DNA of 64,000 nucleotides, from assembly GCA_039621445.1 (NCBI GenBank), contig CP154957.1, positions 27,698,541 to 27,762,540 on the forward strand. The letters run 5' to 3'. Positions within the stretch are counted from its first letter, which is position 1; each line of letters opens with the position of its first letter. Of the stretch, positions 57,005 to 64,000 are shown in pieces. Below the pieces are notes generated by a model. That model was not told where the DNA came from, ran no database searches, and saw nothing but the letters and a program-made list of their open reading frames with translations. The stretch comes from Euglena gracilis. Its lineage: Eukaryota > Euglenida > Euglenophyceae > Euglenales. The position numbers and the translations under genes are program-made.

Positions 57005-57105
57005 ACCTTGTCACCACAATTTTCTGAAATGTCATCAAAACCATCGGCTTTGGCCCAAATAACCCATTTGGAGGTGGTTCGTTGAGCAGCATGTGCAAGC
57101 AAAGA
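57005..57105 (-). repeat. Short direct repeat, second copy at 57,945-58,045
   Basis: CTTGTCACC, TTTCTGAAATG, CATCAAAA, GGCTTTGGCCCAAATAACCC and GAGCAGCATG occur in the same order in both. The copies flank the 18-bp minisatellite. Confidence 0.85.
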
Positions 57106-57159
57106 AAAGCAAACAAAAGCAAGCAAACATGTGATTGGTCCATAATGTTGAAATATTGA

Positions 57160-57600
57160 CATGAAATGTGCTCACCCAATGTCTGCATCTTGTTCAACAT
57201 CGCATCTCGCCCAGCATCTACATCTTGTCCAATATCTACATCCGTTGCATCAGCAATCACTGCATCTTGTCTGGTGTGTGCATCTTATCCAATACCTGCA
57301 TCTTGTCAAGGTCGTAATCTTGTCCAGTATCTGCATCCACTGCATCTTCTACAGCATCTGCATATTGTCCAGCATCTGCATCTTGTACAGCATCTGCATC
57401 TTCTCCAGTGTCGACATCTTGTCCAGTGTCTGCATCTTGTCCAGTGTCTGCATCTTGTTCAGCATCTGCATCTTGTCCGGTGTCCACATCTTGTTCAGCA
57501 TCTGCACCTTGCCCGGCATCTACATCTCATACAGCAACTGAATCATCTGCATCCATTGCATCTTGTCCAGCATCTATAACCACTGCATCCACTGGCTCCC
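57160..57600 (+). repeat. 18-bp minisatellite (CATCTTGTCCAGCATCTG)n
   Basis: About 20 imperfect units. All three frames on the - strand stay open and read Asp/Ala-rich repeats (DADTGQ), but I regard these as by-products because flanks show no gene structure. Confidence 0.93.
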
Positions 57601-57860
57601 AACCTAGCAAAATGACCACAGAAACCCAAAAAAATGACCACAAAAACCTAAAATTGACCGCAAAAGGCCCAAAAAGCAATCAAAATGACCTAAAATTGCT
57701 TCAAATAACCTAAACTTGCCCAAAAACGCCAACAATGTCCACAAAATTGTGAAAAATAACCCAAAATCACCAAAATGGCGCAAAATGCCATAAAATGTGC
57801 TCATATTGACCCAAATTAGCCCAATCCAAAATTAGCAAAAAAAATGATCCAAAATGGCCA
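57600..57860 (+). repeat. AAAATGACC / CAAAA word-repeat DNA
   Basis: Degenerate 10-14-nt words (AAATGACCACAAAAACC, AAAATTGACCGCAAAAGG) related in style to the GCCAAAAGTGG tracts. No gene. Confidence 0.6.
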
Positions 57861-58180
57861 ACATGGGAGTAATATTAGAAATTTGTGGAGAAATTATTCC
57901 AAAAATGGGTTCAATTCTTCAAAATATACAAAAAAAATTGACAGCATCGCCCTTGTCACCATTTTTTTTCTGAAATGCCATCAAAATATCAGCTTTGGCC
58001 CAAATAACCCTTTCAGAGGTGGTTCTTTGAGCAGCATGCGTTGCAGGGCCAGGCATAATAACAAAAGAAGAGAGGCTGCACAGAGACAAGAATCAGTCGC
58101 ACTGAAAATTGCCCCTCAGGGAAAAATAAACTGTTAGGCAAAAAAAAAACTGGAAAAAATTGCAACAAATTTTTTCTCAT

Positions 58181-58320
58181 TTTCGGCCATTTTCGGCCAT
58201 TTTCGGCCATTTTCGGCCATTTTCGGCCATTTTCGGGACCCCCACCTATAGAGCCCAAAATTTCATTTTCGGCCATTTTCGGCCATTTTCGGCCATTTTC
58301 GGCCATTTTCGGCCATTTTT
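58181..58320 (+). repeat. Two decamer arrays around CACCTATAG
   Basis: Left array 58,181-58,236 and right array 58,265-58,320 are each about 5.5 copies of TTTCGGCCAT in 10-bp register. Between them sits GGGACCCCCACCTATAGAGC. The right array ends at ACTAGAAGTGCTTGG, which resembles the CATAGGTGCTTG terminus of the 15.7-kb element. Confidence 0.85.
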
Positions 58321-58576
58321 ACTAGAAGTGCTTGGACTCGACAAACAATCACCTGCCAGGTCAACCGGTCCCCCTCCCTTGAAAAGTTGGCCTCAGCCAA
58401 GCAGCAGGCTGAGGCCAACCTCTGGAATCGGGAATTCGCCTAACCCCAGGGGAAAAAATGGCAAACGGCCTTTCGAATTCTTTTGAACTGCGAAAAAAAA
58501 AAAACATGGCATTTACAGAAATTCGCAGCAATTTTTCAAAAAATGAGCAAAAAATTTGCACCTGGCCAATTTGCGT
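58320..58576. other. No feature recognised
   Basis: Contains one imperfect palindrome around GTTGGCCTCAGCC / GGCTGAGGCCAAC (58,386-58,420). No gene. Confidence 0.5.
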
Positions 58577-59100
58577 CAAAAAATTTTTGGGCCAAGTGGT
58601 GGCAAGGGAGGGGAGACCAAGTCCCTATGAGTCCAGGTTGGTGAGTATGGGTCCGGAGGCCAACTTCTCGGCGGGGAGAGGTTCAAAGATGCCTTCTTTT
58701 CCGGCAGGCTCGGGTGTGACAGCTGCTCAGAGGGCGGGGGTGGGGTGGACGGGACGTCCCAGAAACCGCATAATGTGGCAGACGCGTCCTGCAGCTGCAG
58801 CCATGATAACAACTCTGCACAGGCTGCGCCATCGACACCTTCCATATGCTGGCCCCAAACCCTCAGGACGGCCGGGCCCCCCCGCGGTGCCACGGCACAT
58901 ATCAAACACATCAAAGCACACACGGGCCGGTCAGGGGAGAGGGTGAAGCTGCCAAGGAAGTGGCGGGGCCGGGGCTGGGAGGGTCCCAAATGGAACGCGG
59001 CAAACCCCAACCCCAACCCCTGCCCCTGCCCCAACCTTGACCCGTTGCAACGTACCTCCTCGACGACGAGTTGGAGGCACCGTGAAGGTTGCAGCATCAA
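58576..59100 (-). CDS. Open frame of 174 codons in GC-rich island
   Basis: The frame looks like natural protein for much of its length: VWGQHMEGVDGAACAELLSW, LQLQDASATLCGFWDV, then Pro/Ser-rich PSTPPPPSEQLSHPSLPEKK. GGAG/GTACGTTG (59,054) and CTTCCTTGGCAG (58,955) could be donor and acceptor that remove a GGGGTTGGGGTT tract. A + strand frame over the same DNA (58,745-59,164; includes AHIKHIKAHTG) is also open, so strand is uncertain. No family recognised. Confidence 0.3.
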   Translation of the reverse strand: MMLQPSRCLQLVVEEVRCNGSRLGQGQGLGLGFAAFHLGPSQPRPRHFLGSFTLSPDRPVCALMCLICAVAPRGGPAVLRVWGQHMEGVDGAACAELLSWLQLQDASATLCGFWDVPSTPPPPSEQLSHPSLPEKKASLNLSPPRSWPPDPYSPTWTHRDLVSPPLPPLGPKIF

Positions 59101-59324
59101 AATGGAGGCGGGGGAGGAGGCACCCAGTCAGCACCCCAAAGTCCCGCAGAGGCTATTGTTTTAGTGCCGGGCAGGGATTGTGACGTCCAAGGAGCGGCGT
59201 GGCCCACCCCTTCTCCTCGCGGGGTAGCTAGCATTTGGGAACCGCCGGCCTACCGTATGGCAGCGGCCAGGGGGGGGGGTGCCGGTGGCCGGCCCCACAG
59301 GGGCTCTGGTCAGAAGGCTGAGCA

Positions 59325-59594
59325 GTGGCAAAAGAGAGGGACGGGCGCGAGGTGCAGTATGTGTGGTATGTGTCGGTTTGTCTCGGGATGCAGCCCGAGA
59401 CAACCCGCCTCGAGTCTCGGGTCCAGTCAAGCGGCCCAGTCTTGCCTGGGCCCAGACCGGCCAGGGAAGTTGTCACCCGACAAGTGAAGGAGTGCACACC
59501 GGGAGACGCAGAGATCTCAGTAACACTCAACGCGAAACAAGCGAGCCAGTTGGTACATGGTGAACTGAGTAAGCCGGCCAGAACGGGGATCTGA
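59325..59594 (+). CDS. Open frame of 89 codons, balanced and repeat-free
   Basis: The C-terminal half reads EVVTRQVKECTPGDAEISVT then LNAKQASQLVHGELSKPA, which looks like genuine coding sequence. A - strand frame (59,228-59,701; includes VHSFTCRVTTSLAGLGPG) is also open. The block is free of long homopolymers, unusual here. It may be an exon or the remains of a retroelement. No motif identified. Confidence 0.3.
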   Translation: MAKERDGREVQYVWYVSVCLGMQPETTRLESRVQSSGPVLPGPRPAREVVTRQVKECTPGDAEISVTLNAKQASQLVHGELSKPARTGI

Positions 59595-59649
59595 GCCAAC
59601 GGCAGTACGTCGTCCTGGTGAACCCCCCGGGGGTATAGCTGAGAGGCAG

Positions 59650-59965
59650 GAAAAGTGGGTTGGTGTGAAAAAAGCTGCTGGCTGACCACCCCCTCCCCCA
59701 TGGGGTCCCCAGCTGGAACTGGGCCTTACTGAGGGCACCAACCAGGTGTCAAAAAAACAGCAACTGCAAAAATGCCCCCAAAACTACCAATTGTGCAAAA
59801 AGCGAAATTTTTTTAACCACAAAATTGCCCTGGCCGGCTTTTTTCTCACCCAATTTTCGCCCATTTTTGCACTTCCGAAAGCCAAAAAATCCGTTACCGT
59901 CCAGCTGGAAACTAAATAGTTGATCAGGGGGAGGGGGCCCAAGGCTGGAAAAAAGCCTGCTGGCT
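59650..59965 (+). repeat. CTGGAAAAAG family, long member C
   Basis: GTGTGAAAAAAGCTGCTGGC, CAGCTGGAACTGGGCC, CAATTGTGCAAAAAG, CCGTTACCGTCCAGCTGG, ending at a second AAGGCTGGAAAAAAGCC. Same order as members A and B. Confidence 0.85.
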
Positions 59966-59999
59966 GGCTGTGCCCCCCACCGGGGGGATGAAATGAGAT

Positions 60000-60640
60000 T
60001 TAAGGAGCTGGTGCTGGCTGGGGGGGGGGGGGGGCGGAACTCTGGACGACCCCCCCCCGGAGTTGGGTCTCCTCTGGCCAAGAAAACCCGGACCCTGGCA
60101 ACTTCCTTTCGTGAGGTCGTCTGTTGGCGGACCCTGACAGTTACCCGGGCGGAACCCTGACAGGTCGGCAGGTGGGGACGTTGCATGAATGGCCAACGGA
60201 TTTCACCCGTGACAGGTCGGCCGGCGAAGGACCCTGGCAACGGACCGTCATGGGCAGGTTCGCCAACAAAGGTGGACCTCCCAGCCCGTGGGGGGGATGT
60301 GGTCATTCCAAAGGCCTCATATGGGTGGCTGGGGTATTGGCAGATGCGGCCGTCCCTGCCACGTTGGAGAGTGCAATGGGGGCTGCGCCTCGCAGGGGAC
60401 CCCGTCGACACCGGGGTATTGGGCAGCAGGGGACCCACGCACCCCCCGGGGGCATACTGTGGCGAAATGGCACTGCCACCCTGTGCGGGGTCAGAAGGAG
60501 ATCAGGTTCAAGTCCCAGGCAGACTGCCTGGGGTAAACCCCCCCACTTATGCACTCCCCTCACTACAAACCCCCCTCAGGCCGACCAACCAAACCTTGAC
60601 TTATAACCCCCTGGGGAAAAAAAAATGAAAACTGCGGGGA
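60000..60640 (+). other. GC-rich block; no confident gene; tRNA-like boxes at 60,470-60,515
   Basis: Contains 14-G and 9-C runs near 60,020-60,060 and repeated TGACAGGTCGGC words (60,158, 60,208). At 60,470 TGGCGAAATGG resembles an RNA polymerase III A box and, about 40 nt on, GGTTCAAGTCC (60,505-60,515) matches a B box. I could not fold a tRNA: acceptor and T stems do not pair. Open frames of 140-160 codons on both strands lack motifs. Confidence 0.4.
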
Positions 60641-61480
60641 TGATTTATTACCCAAGAACTGATTTTTTGGCAGTTTTTTGAGACCAAACATCATCAAAAA
60701 TGCCATTATCGACCAAATTTGCCAAAAATTGCAAAATCCGGGGGGGTTTGGGGGTGATTTTGGGGGGTCAGGTTTTCACCAACAATTCCTTGACTCATCA
60801 AACCCCAACTAATAACCAGGTTTTGAATAGTGCTGAGCTCTTAATGGGACCTGGACGTAATGGAAGGCCGAAAAAGACAAGCATTGCCAAATTCGCATAA
60901 CTATTTATTTACAAATGTGTGCAAACGTGTGCAATTTATGGTAAGTTTCAAGTGATTTTACAATAATTTTGGAAATATTAAGAGCTCAGCGACACCACCA
61001 TACCCCCCATACCCCTTTTGTTGGATTTTTTCGCTTTTTTGACCCGGAAATAATCCAGAAACAGGCGCTGGGGGGTCGAAAAAACGCTCATTTTCGGCTC
61101 AAAAACAGTTTTTCCGGGTCCGGCAGGCCAAAAAACGTCGTTTCGAGCAAAAAAAATTTCTATTTTTTCGACTTTTCTGACCCGGAAATCACCCCAAGTC
61201 CATAGGTTTTGGGCCCAAAACGGGGGGGCCGGGGGGTCGAAAAATGTTTCGGGCAAAAAATTTTTTTCGACTTTTTTGACCCGGTTTTGACCCAAAATCA
61301 ATGGGTTGGCGGCCCAAAAAAAAACCGCTCATTTTCAGCTAAAACAGTGTTTCCGGGTCCACGGGGCCAAAAAACATGGTTTCGGGCAAATTTTTCGATT
61401 TTTTCGACTTTTTGGACCTAAAATGGCCGAAAACGGCTAGGTCAAAACAGGCCAAAACTGTACAAAATGAGCAAAATTGG
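60640..61480 (+). repeat. Degenerate tandem segments with GACCCGGAAATAA words
   Basis: CTTTTTTGACCCGG, CTTTTCTGACCCGGAAATCA and CTTTTTTGACCCGGTTTTGA recur at about 61,035, 61,172 and 61,271. CGCTCATTTTCGGCT..CAG..TTTCCGGGTCC occurs at 61,083 and 61,326. The unit is about 100-250 bp and irregular. No gene. Confidence 0.65.
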
Positions 61481-61485
61481 CCGAA

Positions 61486-62060
61486 AAATGGCGGTAAATC
61501 GGGAGGTGCGGGGAAATCAAAATACTGTTACATGGGGCATTTCATAGGCTTCCGTTTGGGTCTCCGGACATTTCCTTTGACTCCCCAGCATTTTTGAGAA
61601 ATTTTGGGGAAATCGATTTTTTGAGATTTTTTGACCCCGAAAACAGCCCAGGATGGCCCCTGAAGTGGGGCAAAATTGGCTGAAAAATGGCTGTAACTCA
61701 GGCTACACGAAGAGCTGGGGGGAAAGTAAACCATGGTTGGATAGGACCTTCCAAGGGCTTCATTTTTTGCTCTTCGGACTTTTCCTTTGATTTTGCTTCA
61801 TTGTCGAGATATTTTGGAAAAATTGATATTTTTGACCCAAAAACGGCCCCCAAAAAACACCCCAAAATGCCCGTTTTGGGCCACAAAAGCGCGCTGGAAC
61901 ACGAGCCAGGCGTGTCGGCGGCCAAAACGGCAAACGGGGGGCGATGGAGAGCCTCCAGGGATACATTTCGTCAGCGGGACACTTCCGGAAATAACGTACA
62001 TTTTCTCCAGATATTTTCGAAAAATCAATTTTTGACGATTTTTGGACCCCAGCGAAATGG
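61486..62060 (+). repeat. About 210-bp tandem repeats, three diverged copies
   Basis: GGACATTTCCTTTGA, GACTTTTCCTTTGA and GGGACACTTCC mark the copies at about 61,563, 61,776 and 61,976. Each is followed by GAGAAATTTTGGGGAAATCG, GAGATATTTTGGAAAAATTG or CAGATATTTTCGAAAAATC and then a TTTTTGACCCC-type word. No gene. Confidence 0.65.
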
Positions 62061-62246
62061 CAGAGTCGGAAGAGGTGGGTGGCGGGGGCGGGCCAATCCT
62101 ACCCAGTTTGGACCCCTTCGCGGCTGAATAATTCGGGCCTGGCGGGGAGTTGGGGGTCAAACAGAGGTGATTCGGAAACTGGAAATCCAGTCGCTGGCGA
62201 CTGAAAAAAAAATTCAGGAACGGAGCCGGGATAGATTTAGACATAG
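62060..62246. other. No feature recognised
   Basis: Balanced DNA; the end of a - strand frame passes through but nothing supports coding. Confidence 0.4.
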
Positions 62247-62535
62247 ATTTACTTTGTAACCCCGGGGGGGGGGCATTTTATCCCGCGCCCAAACCAACCC
62301 ACTCACGTTTTTTGAAAACCCACCCACCCACAACCCCCCCAGGGGGGGGTCAACCACCCACCCATCCACCCAAAACCCACCCAAAATCGGCCAAAAAACG
62401 CTGAAAACACTTTCCGGCATGGCCTTCGGCCGAGCGAAAAAAAAACTGACCCATAGCGCACCCCCGGGGGGTCCTGGGGTCCCAACCAACCCACCCACTC
62501 TCGCAACCCCGGGGTTACACAGGTGTTAAGTGAAT
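62246..62535. repeat. Dispersed repeat with CCCACCCACCC core, copy 2
   Basis: GATTTACTTTGTAACCCCGG at the left and CCCCGGGGTTACACAGG..TTAAGTGAATC at the right are imperfect inverted repeats, so this may be a decayed TIR element. The core matches 41,380-41,650. No target duplication recognised. Confidence 0.7.
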
Positions 62536-62659
62536 CCATGGTTCGGGACTGGCCCGCCAACTCCGGGGGGGGGGGCAGAATGGGGGTTTGCATTTGCGCG
62601 CATGGAACGAGCCCGCGGTCAGGAAGCTGCAGCGCCCTCCCCCCCCCCCCCAGGCCGGC

Positions 62660-62750
62660 CTAGGCGCGCAGCACTGCCATGAACAGCCGGTCGAAGGAGC
62701 TGGCGGGATCCTCCAGGATGGCCAGCAGGCCCCCCGACAGCGCGGCGGCG
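62660..62750 (-). CDS. Candidate 3'-terminal exon
   Basis: On the - strand GGCCCTCCCCCGCAG is a good acceptor. The exon carries one leading base, then AAALSGGLLAILEDPASSFD and RLFMAVLRA, ending TAG at 62,660-62,662. Its GC content and amphipathic helical look contrast with the C/G runs just downstream. It could be the last exon of the gene whose exon lies at 63,852-64,000. Family not recognised. Confidence 0.45.
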
Positions 62751-62787
62751 CTGCGGGGGAGGGCCATGGTGGGAGGAGGCTCCGCAG

Positions 62788-62852
62788 GAGGAGGCTCTAG
62801 AGCCTTCTCGCACGTCGTTCGAGGTCGTTCGAGGAGGCTCTAGAGCCTCCTC
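62788..62852. repeat. Two tandem palindromes, 43-bp period
   Basis: 62,831-62,852 is a perfect 22-bp palindrome centred on CTCTAGAG. 62,788-62,809 is the same with one mismatch. Between them is GCACGTCGTTCGAGGTCGTTC. Confidence 0.92.
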
Positions 62853-62859
62853 CTGCGTT

Positions 62860-63176
62860 CATGCATGTGTGTATCGCGAGACCTGGGACAGCAAACAGGG
62901 AACTGGAGGCAGTGGAACTTTTTGGCGCAGGACCCTGCTGTGCCATGTAATTTTGACCCCCTTTTGTGTGCATCTTGACTTAAAAACCCTCTCTTCAATT
63001 AACAACATAACTCCTTTTATCTGCCATGTGTGCATTTTGGCCTAACCCTACCACTTCAATTTTCAATAAGCAACTTTACTCCTTTCATCGTTCATTTCCT
63101 TTTGGGTGCCTGTTGGCCTGTGCATGTTGACCTAACCCTATCCCTTCAATGAACAACATAACTCCTTTTATTTCAC

Positions 63177-63180
<4 letters not shown>
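62860..63180. repeat. Noncoding DNA with a near-tandem CCTTTTAT block
   Basis: CAATTAACAACATAACTCC at 62,996 and CAATGAACAACATAACTCC at 63,146 mark two copies of a roughly 150-bp segment that also contains CCTAACCCTA. No gene. Confidence 0.65.
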
Positions 63181-63216
<36 letters not shown>

Positions 63217-63245
63217 GTCTGTCTGTCTCTCTGTCTCCCTCTCTC
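63181..63245 (+). repeat. (CT)n / (CTGT)n microsatellite
   Basis: About 16 CT dinucleotides followed by CTGTCTGTCTGTCTGTC and more CT. Confidence 0.97.
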
Positions 63246-63274
63246 TGGTGGCTTACTGGTCTGGTGATGCACAG

Positions 63275-63358
63275 AAGCAGGAGGAGGTTCGAGACTTCGT
63301 TCGAGGTCGTTCGAGGAGGCTCGAGATCAAACGTTTGTTCGGGAGCCTCCTCCTACGG
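63275..63358. repeat. Diverged copy of the 62.79-kb palindrome segment
   Basis: AGGAGGAGGTTCGAGACTTC, GTTCGAGGTCGTTCGAGG and AGGCTCGAGA follow the order of 62,785-62,845 with TTCGAGA in place of CTCTAGA. GGGAGCCTCCTCCTACGG at 63,341 supplies an outer inverted arm. Confidence 0.8.
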
Positions 63359-63851
63359 TTCTCCCTCCCCGGCGCTGCGGCAAACGGGGGGGGGGGGGAC
63401 ATGCCAGGTACGTGGGGGGCACATGCAGCAGTACACACATCGACCAGGCTTCCTTTTAACAATCCATCCCTCGGCCAAAACTGTGGAAAAATATTTCATG
63501 GGTTCACTGCATGAACGAATGGAAACTTTCCTAAAAACAAAATCCCCAAAAACTTGGAGTTGGCCAAAATTTTGGAAGAAATTCGGACAGATTTTGCCCC
63601 ACAAATTTCGACCCATCAGTCTTCCAAGCCTGCAGGAGGGGACAAGTGCTGGTCCTCCATAAGAATTAGTGGTGGGATGTCAGTCCAGAACGACATCAAA
63701 CTAATTTTATACTATTTATTCTGGGATTTGTGTGCTATCCTTACACTAACAAATATACAAACAAATTACAAATTAAAGTCGAAAAAAGAAATGAACAGAA
63801 CATTAGGGTGTTTAATCCAGATCTTTGCAGTACCAATTCAATCAAGAAAAA
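63358..63851. other. No supported gene
   Basis: A 12-G run at 63,388, then AT-richer DNA. Overlapping + strand frames of 120-140 codons begin in the microsatellite or end in the - strand exon and are probably fortuitous. Confidence 0.45.
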
Positions 63852-64000
63852 TCAAGTGTTCTCCCCCTTTTTTTCCGCCAGCCCACGCCATTGCAGCCCC
63901 GCCGCGCCCTTCACCATGTCGTCCACCTGGGGGTCCCCCACCACGTAGAGGGCCCCGGAGGAACGCCGAGTTGGGGTGATCGTGGCGGCTACACAGGCCC
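63852..64000 (-). CDS. Candidate exon, partial at the right edge
   Basis: The frame is open from the window edge: ACVAATITPTRRSSGALYVV then GDPQVDDMVKGAAGLQWRGL, ending AEKKGENT and TGA at 63,852-63,854. It has GC-rich third positions and a natural residue mix. ACATG/GTGAAGG at about 63,917 is also a fair donor, in which case the coding part stops there and may splice to the exon at 62,660-62,750. A soluble alpha/beta protein is plausible; family unknown. Confidence 0.45.
   Translation of the reverse strand, partial: ACVAATITPTRRSSGALYVVGDPQVDDMVKGAAGLQWRGLAEKKGENT

Noticed and set aside
57166-57579. Asp/Ala repeat protein
   Set aside because: All frames of the 18-bp repeat are open because its length is a multiple of three; flanks lack gene structure.
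58745-59164. C2H2 zinc-finger protein, from AHIKHIKAHTGRSGERV
   Set aside because: The HTG-like linker is present, but no Cys pair stands at the right spacing before the His residues.
59325-59600. Group II intron or reverse-transcriptase fragment
   Set aside because: The text resembles intron-flank style only loosely; no catalytic motif such as a YxDD box is present in any frame.
60460-60540. A functional tRNA gene
   Set aside because: A and B boxes are present, but acceptor and T stems do not pair and no anticodon arm forms.

Overview
This is eukaryotic nuclear DNA that is almost entirely repetitive. In 64 kb there is no rRNA, no convincing tRNA and no recognisable full-length protein gene. 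Coding signal appears only as short exon-like islands with intron borders: pyrimidine tract plus CAG acceptors and GTATG, GTAAA or GTGTG donors. Long G or C homopolymers, micro- and minisatellites and small non-autonomous DNA transposons dominate. A repeat-rich protist or algal genome fits best. I cannot name the organism, and no protein could be assigned to a family by eye.

Layout. Positions 1-26,425 are a head-to-tail tandem array with a unit of about 1.65 kb. Sixteen unit markers are visible, and the array runs off the left edge. Each unit carries, on the + strand, decayed protein-like segments with intron-like borders, and on the - strand a 71-nt exon-like module. The module recurs outside the array at 37.9, 46.7, 49.1, 49.6, 50.1, 50.4 and 51.1 kb, always on the - strand. 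One unit is split by an 811-bp element (15,716-16,526) with 12-bp perfect terminal inverted repeats (TIRs), an 8-bp target-site duplication (TSD) and arms made of a 10-bp tandem repeat. From 26.4 to 29.9 kb lie a broken coiled-coil-like reading frame, AT-rich DNA and dispersed repeats. From 29.9 to 34.2 kb is a 30-bp TTAGGG-containing minisatellite organised in 651-bp higher-order repeats. It carries a 492-bp hAT-type insertion. From 34.2 to 44.2 kb are dispersed repeats and G/C-tract DNA. From 44.2 to 45.8 kb is a second array of the same minisatellite, preceded by a flank paralogous to the flank of the first. From 46.6 to 51.4 kb are another hAT-type element (47,323-47,744), hairpin elements and several module copies. 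From 51.7 to 53.4 kb is the most gene-like island, with a Lys/Glu-rich terminal exon and the first exons of a second gene, decorated by repeated GAAGCGG/CCGCTTC hairpins. From 53.4 to 62.5 kb are dispersed-repeat families, decamer arrays and an 18-bp minisatellite. From 62.6 kb to the right edge are two plausible - strand exons.

No pathway can be reconstructed. The content reports on genome dynamics: tandem amplification of a gene fragment, dispersal of an exon-like module, and several families of TIR elements, some of which inserted into satellites. Homopolymers are so common that single-base frameshifts may be either real decay or sequencing error.
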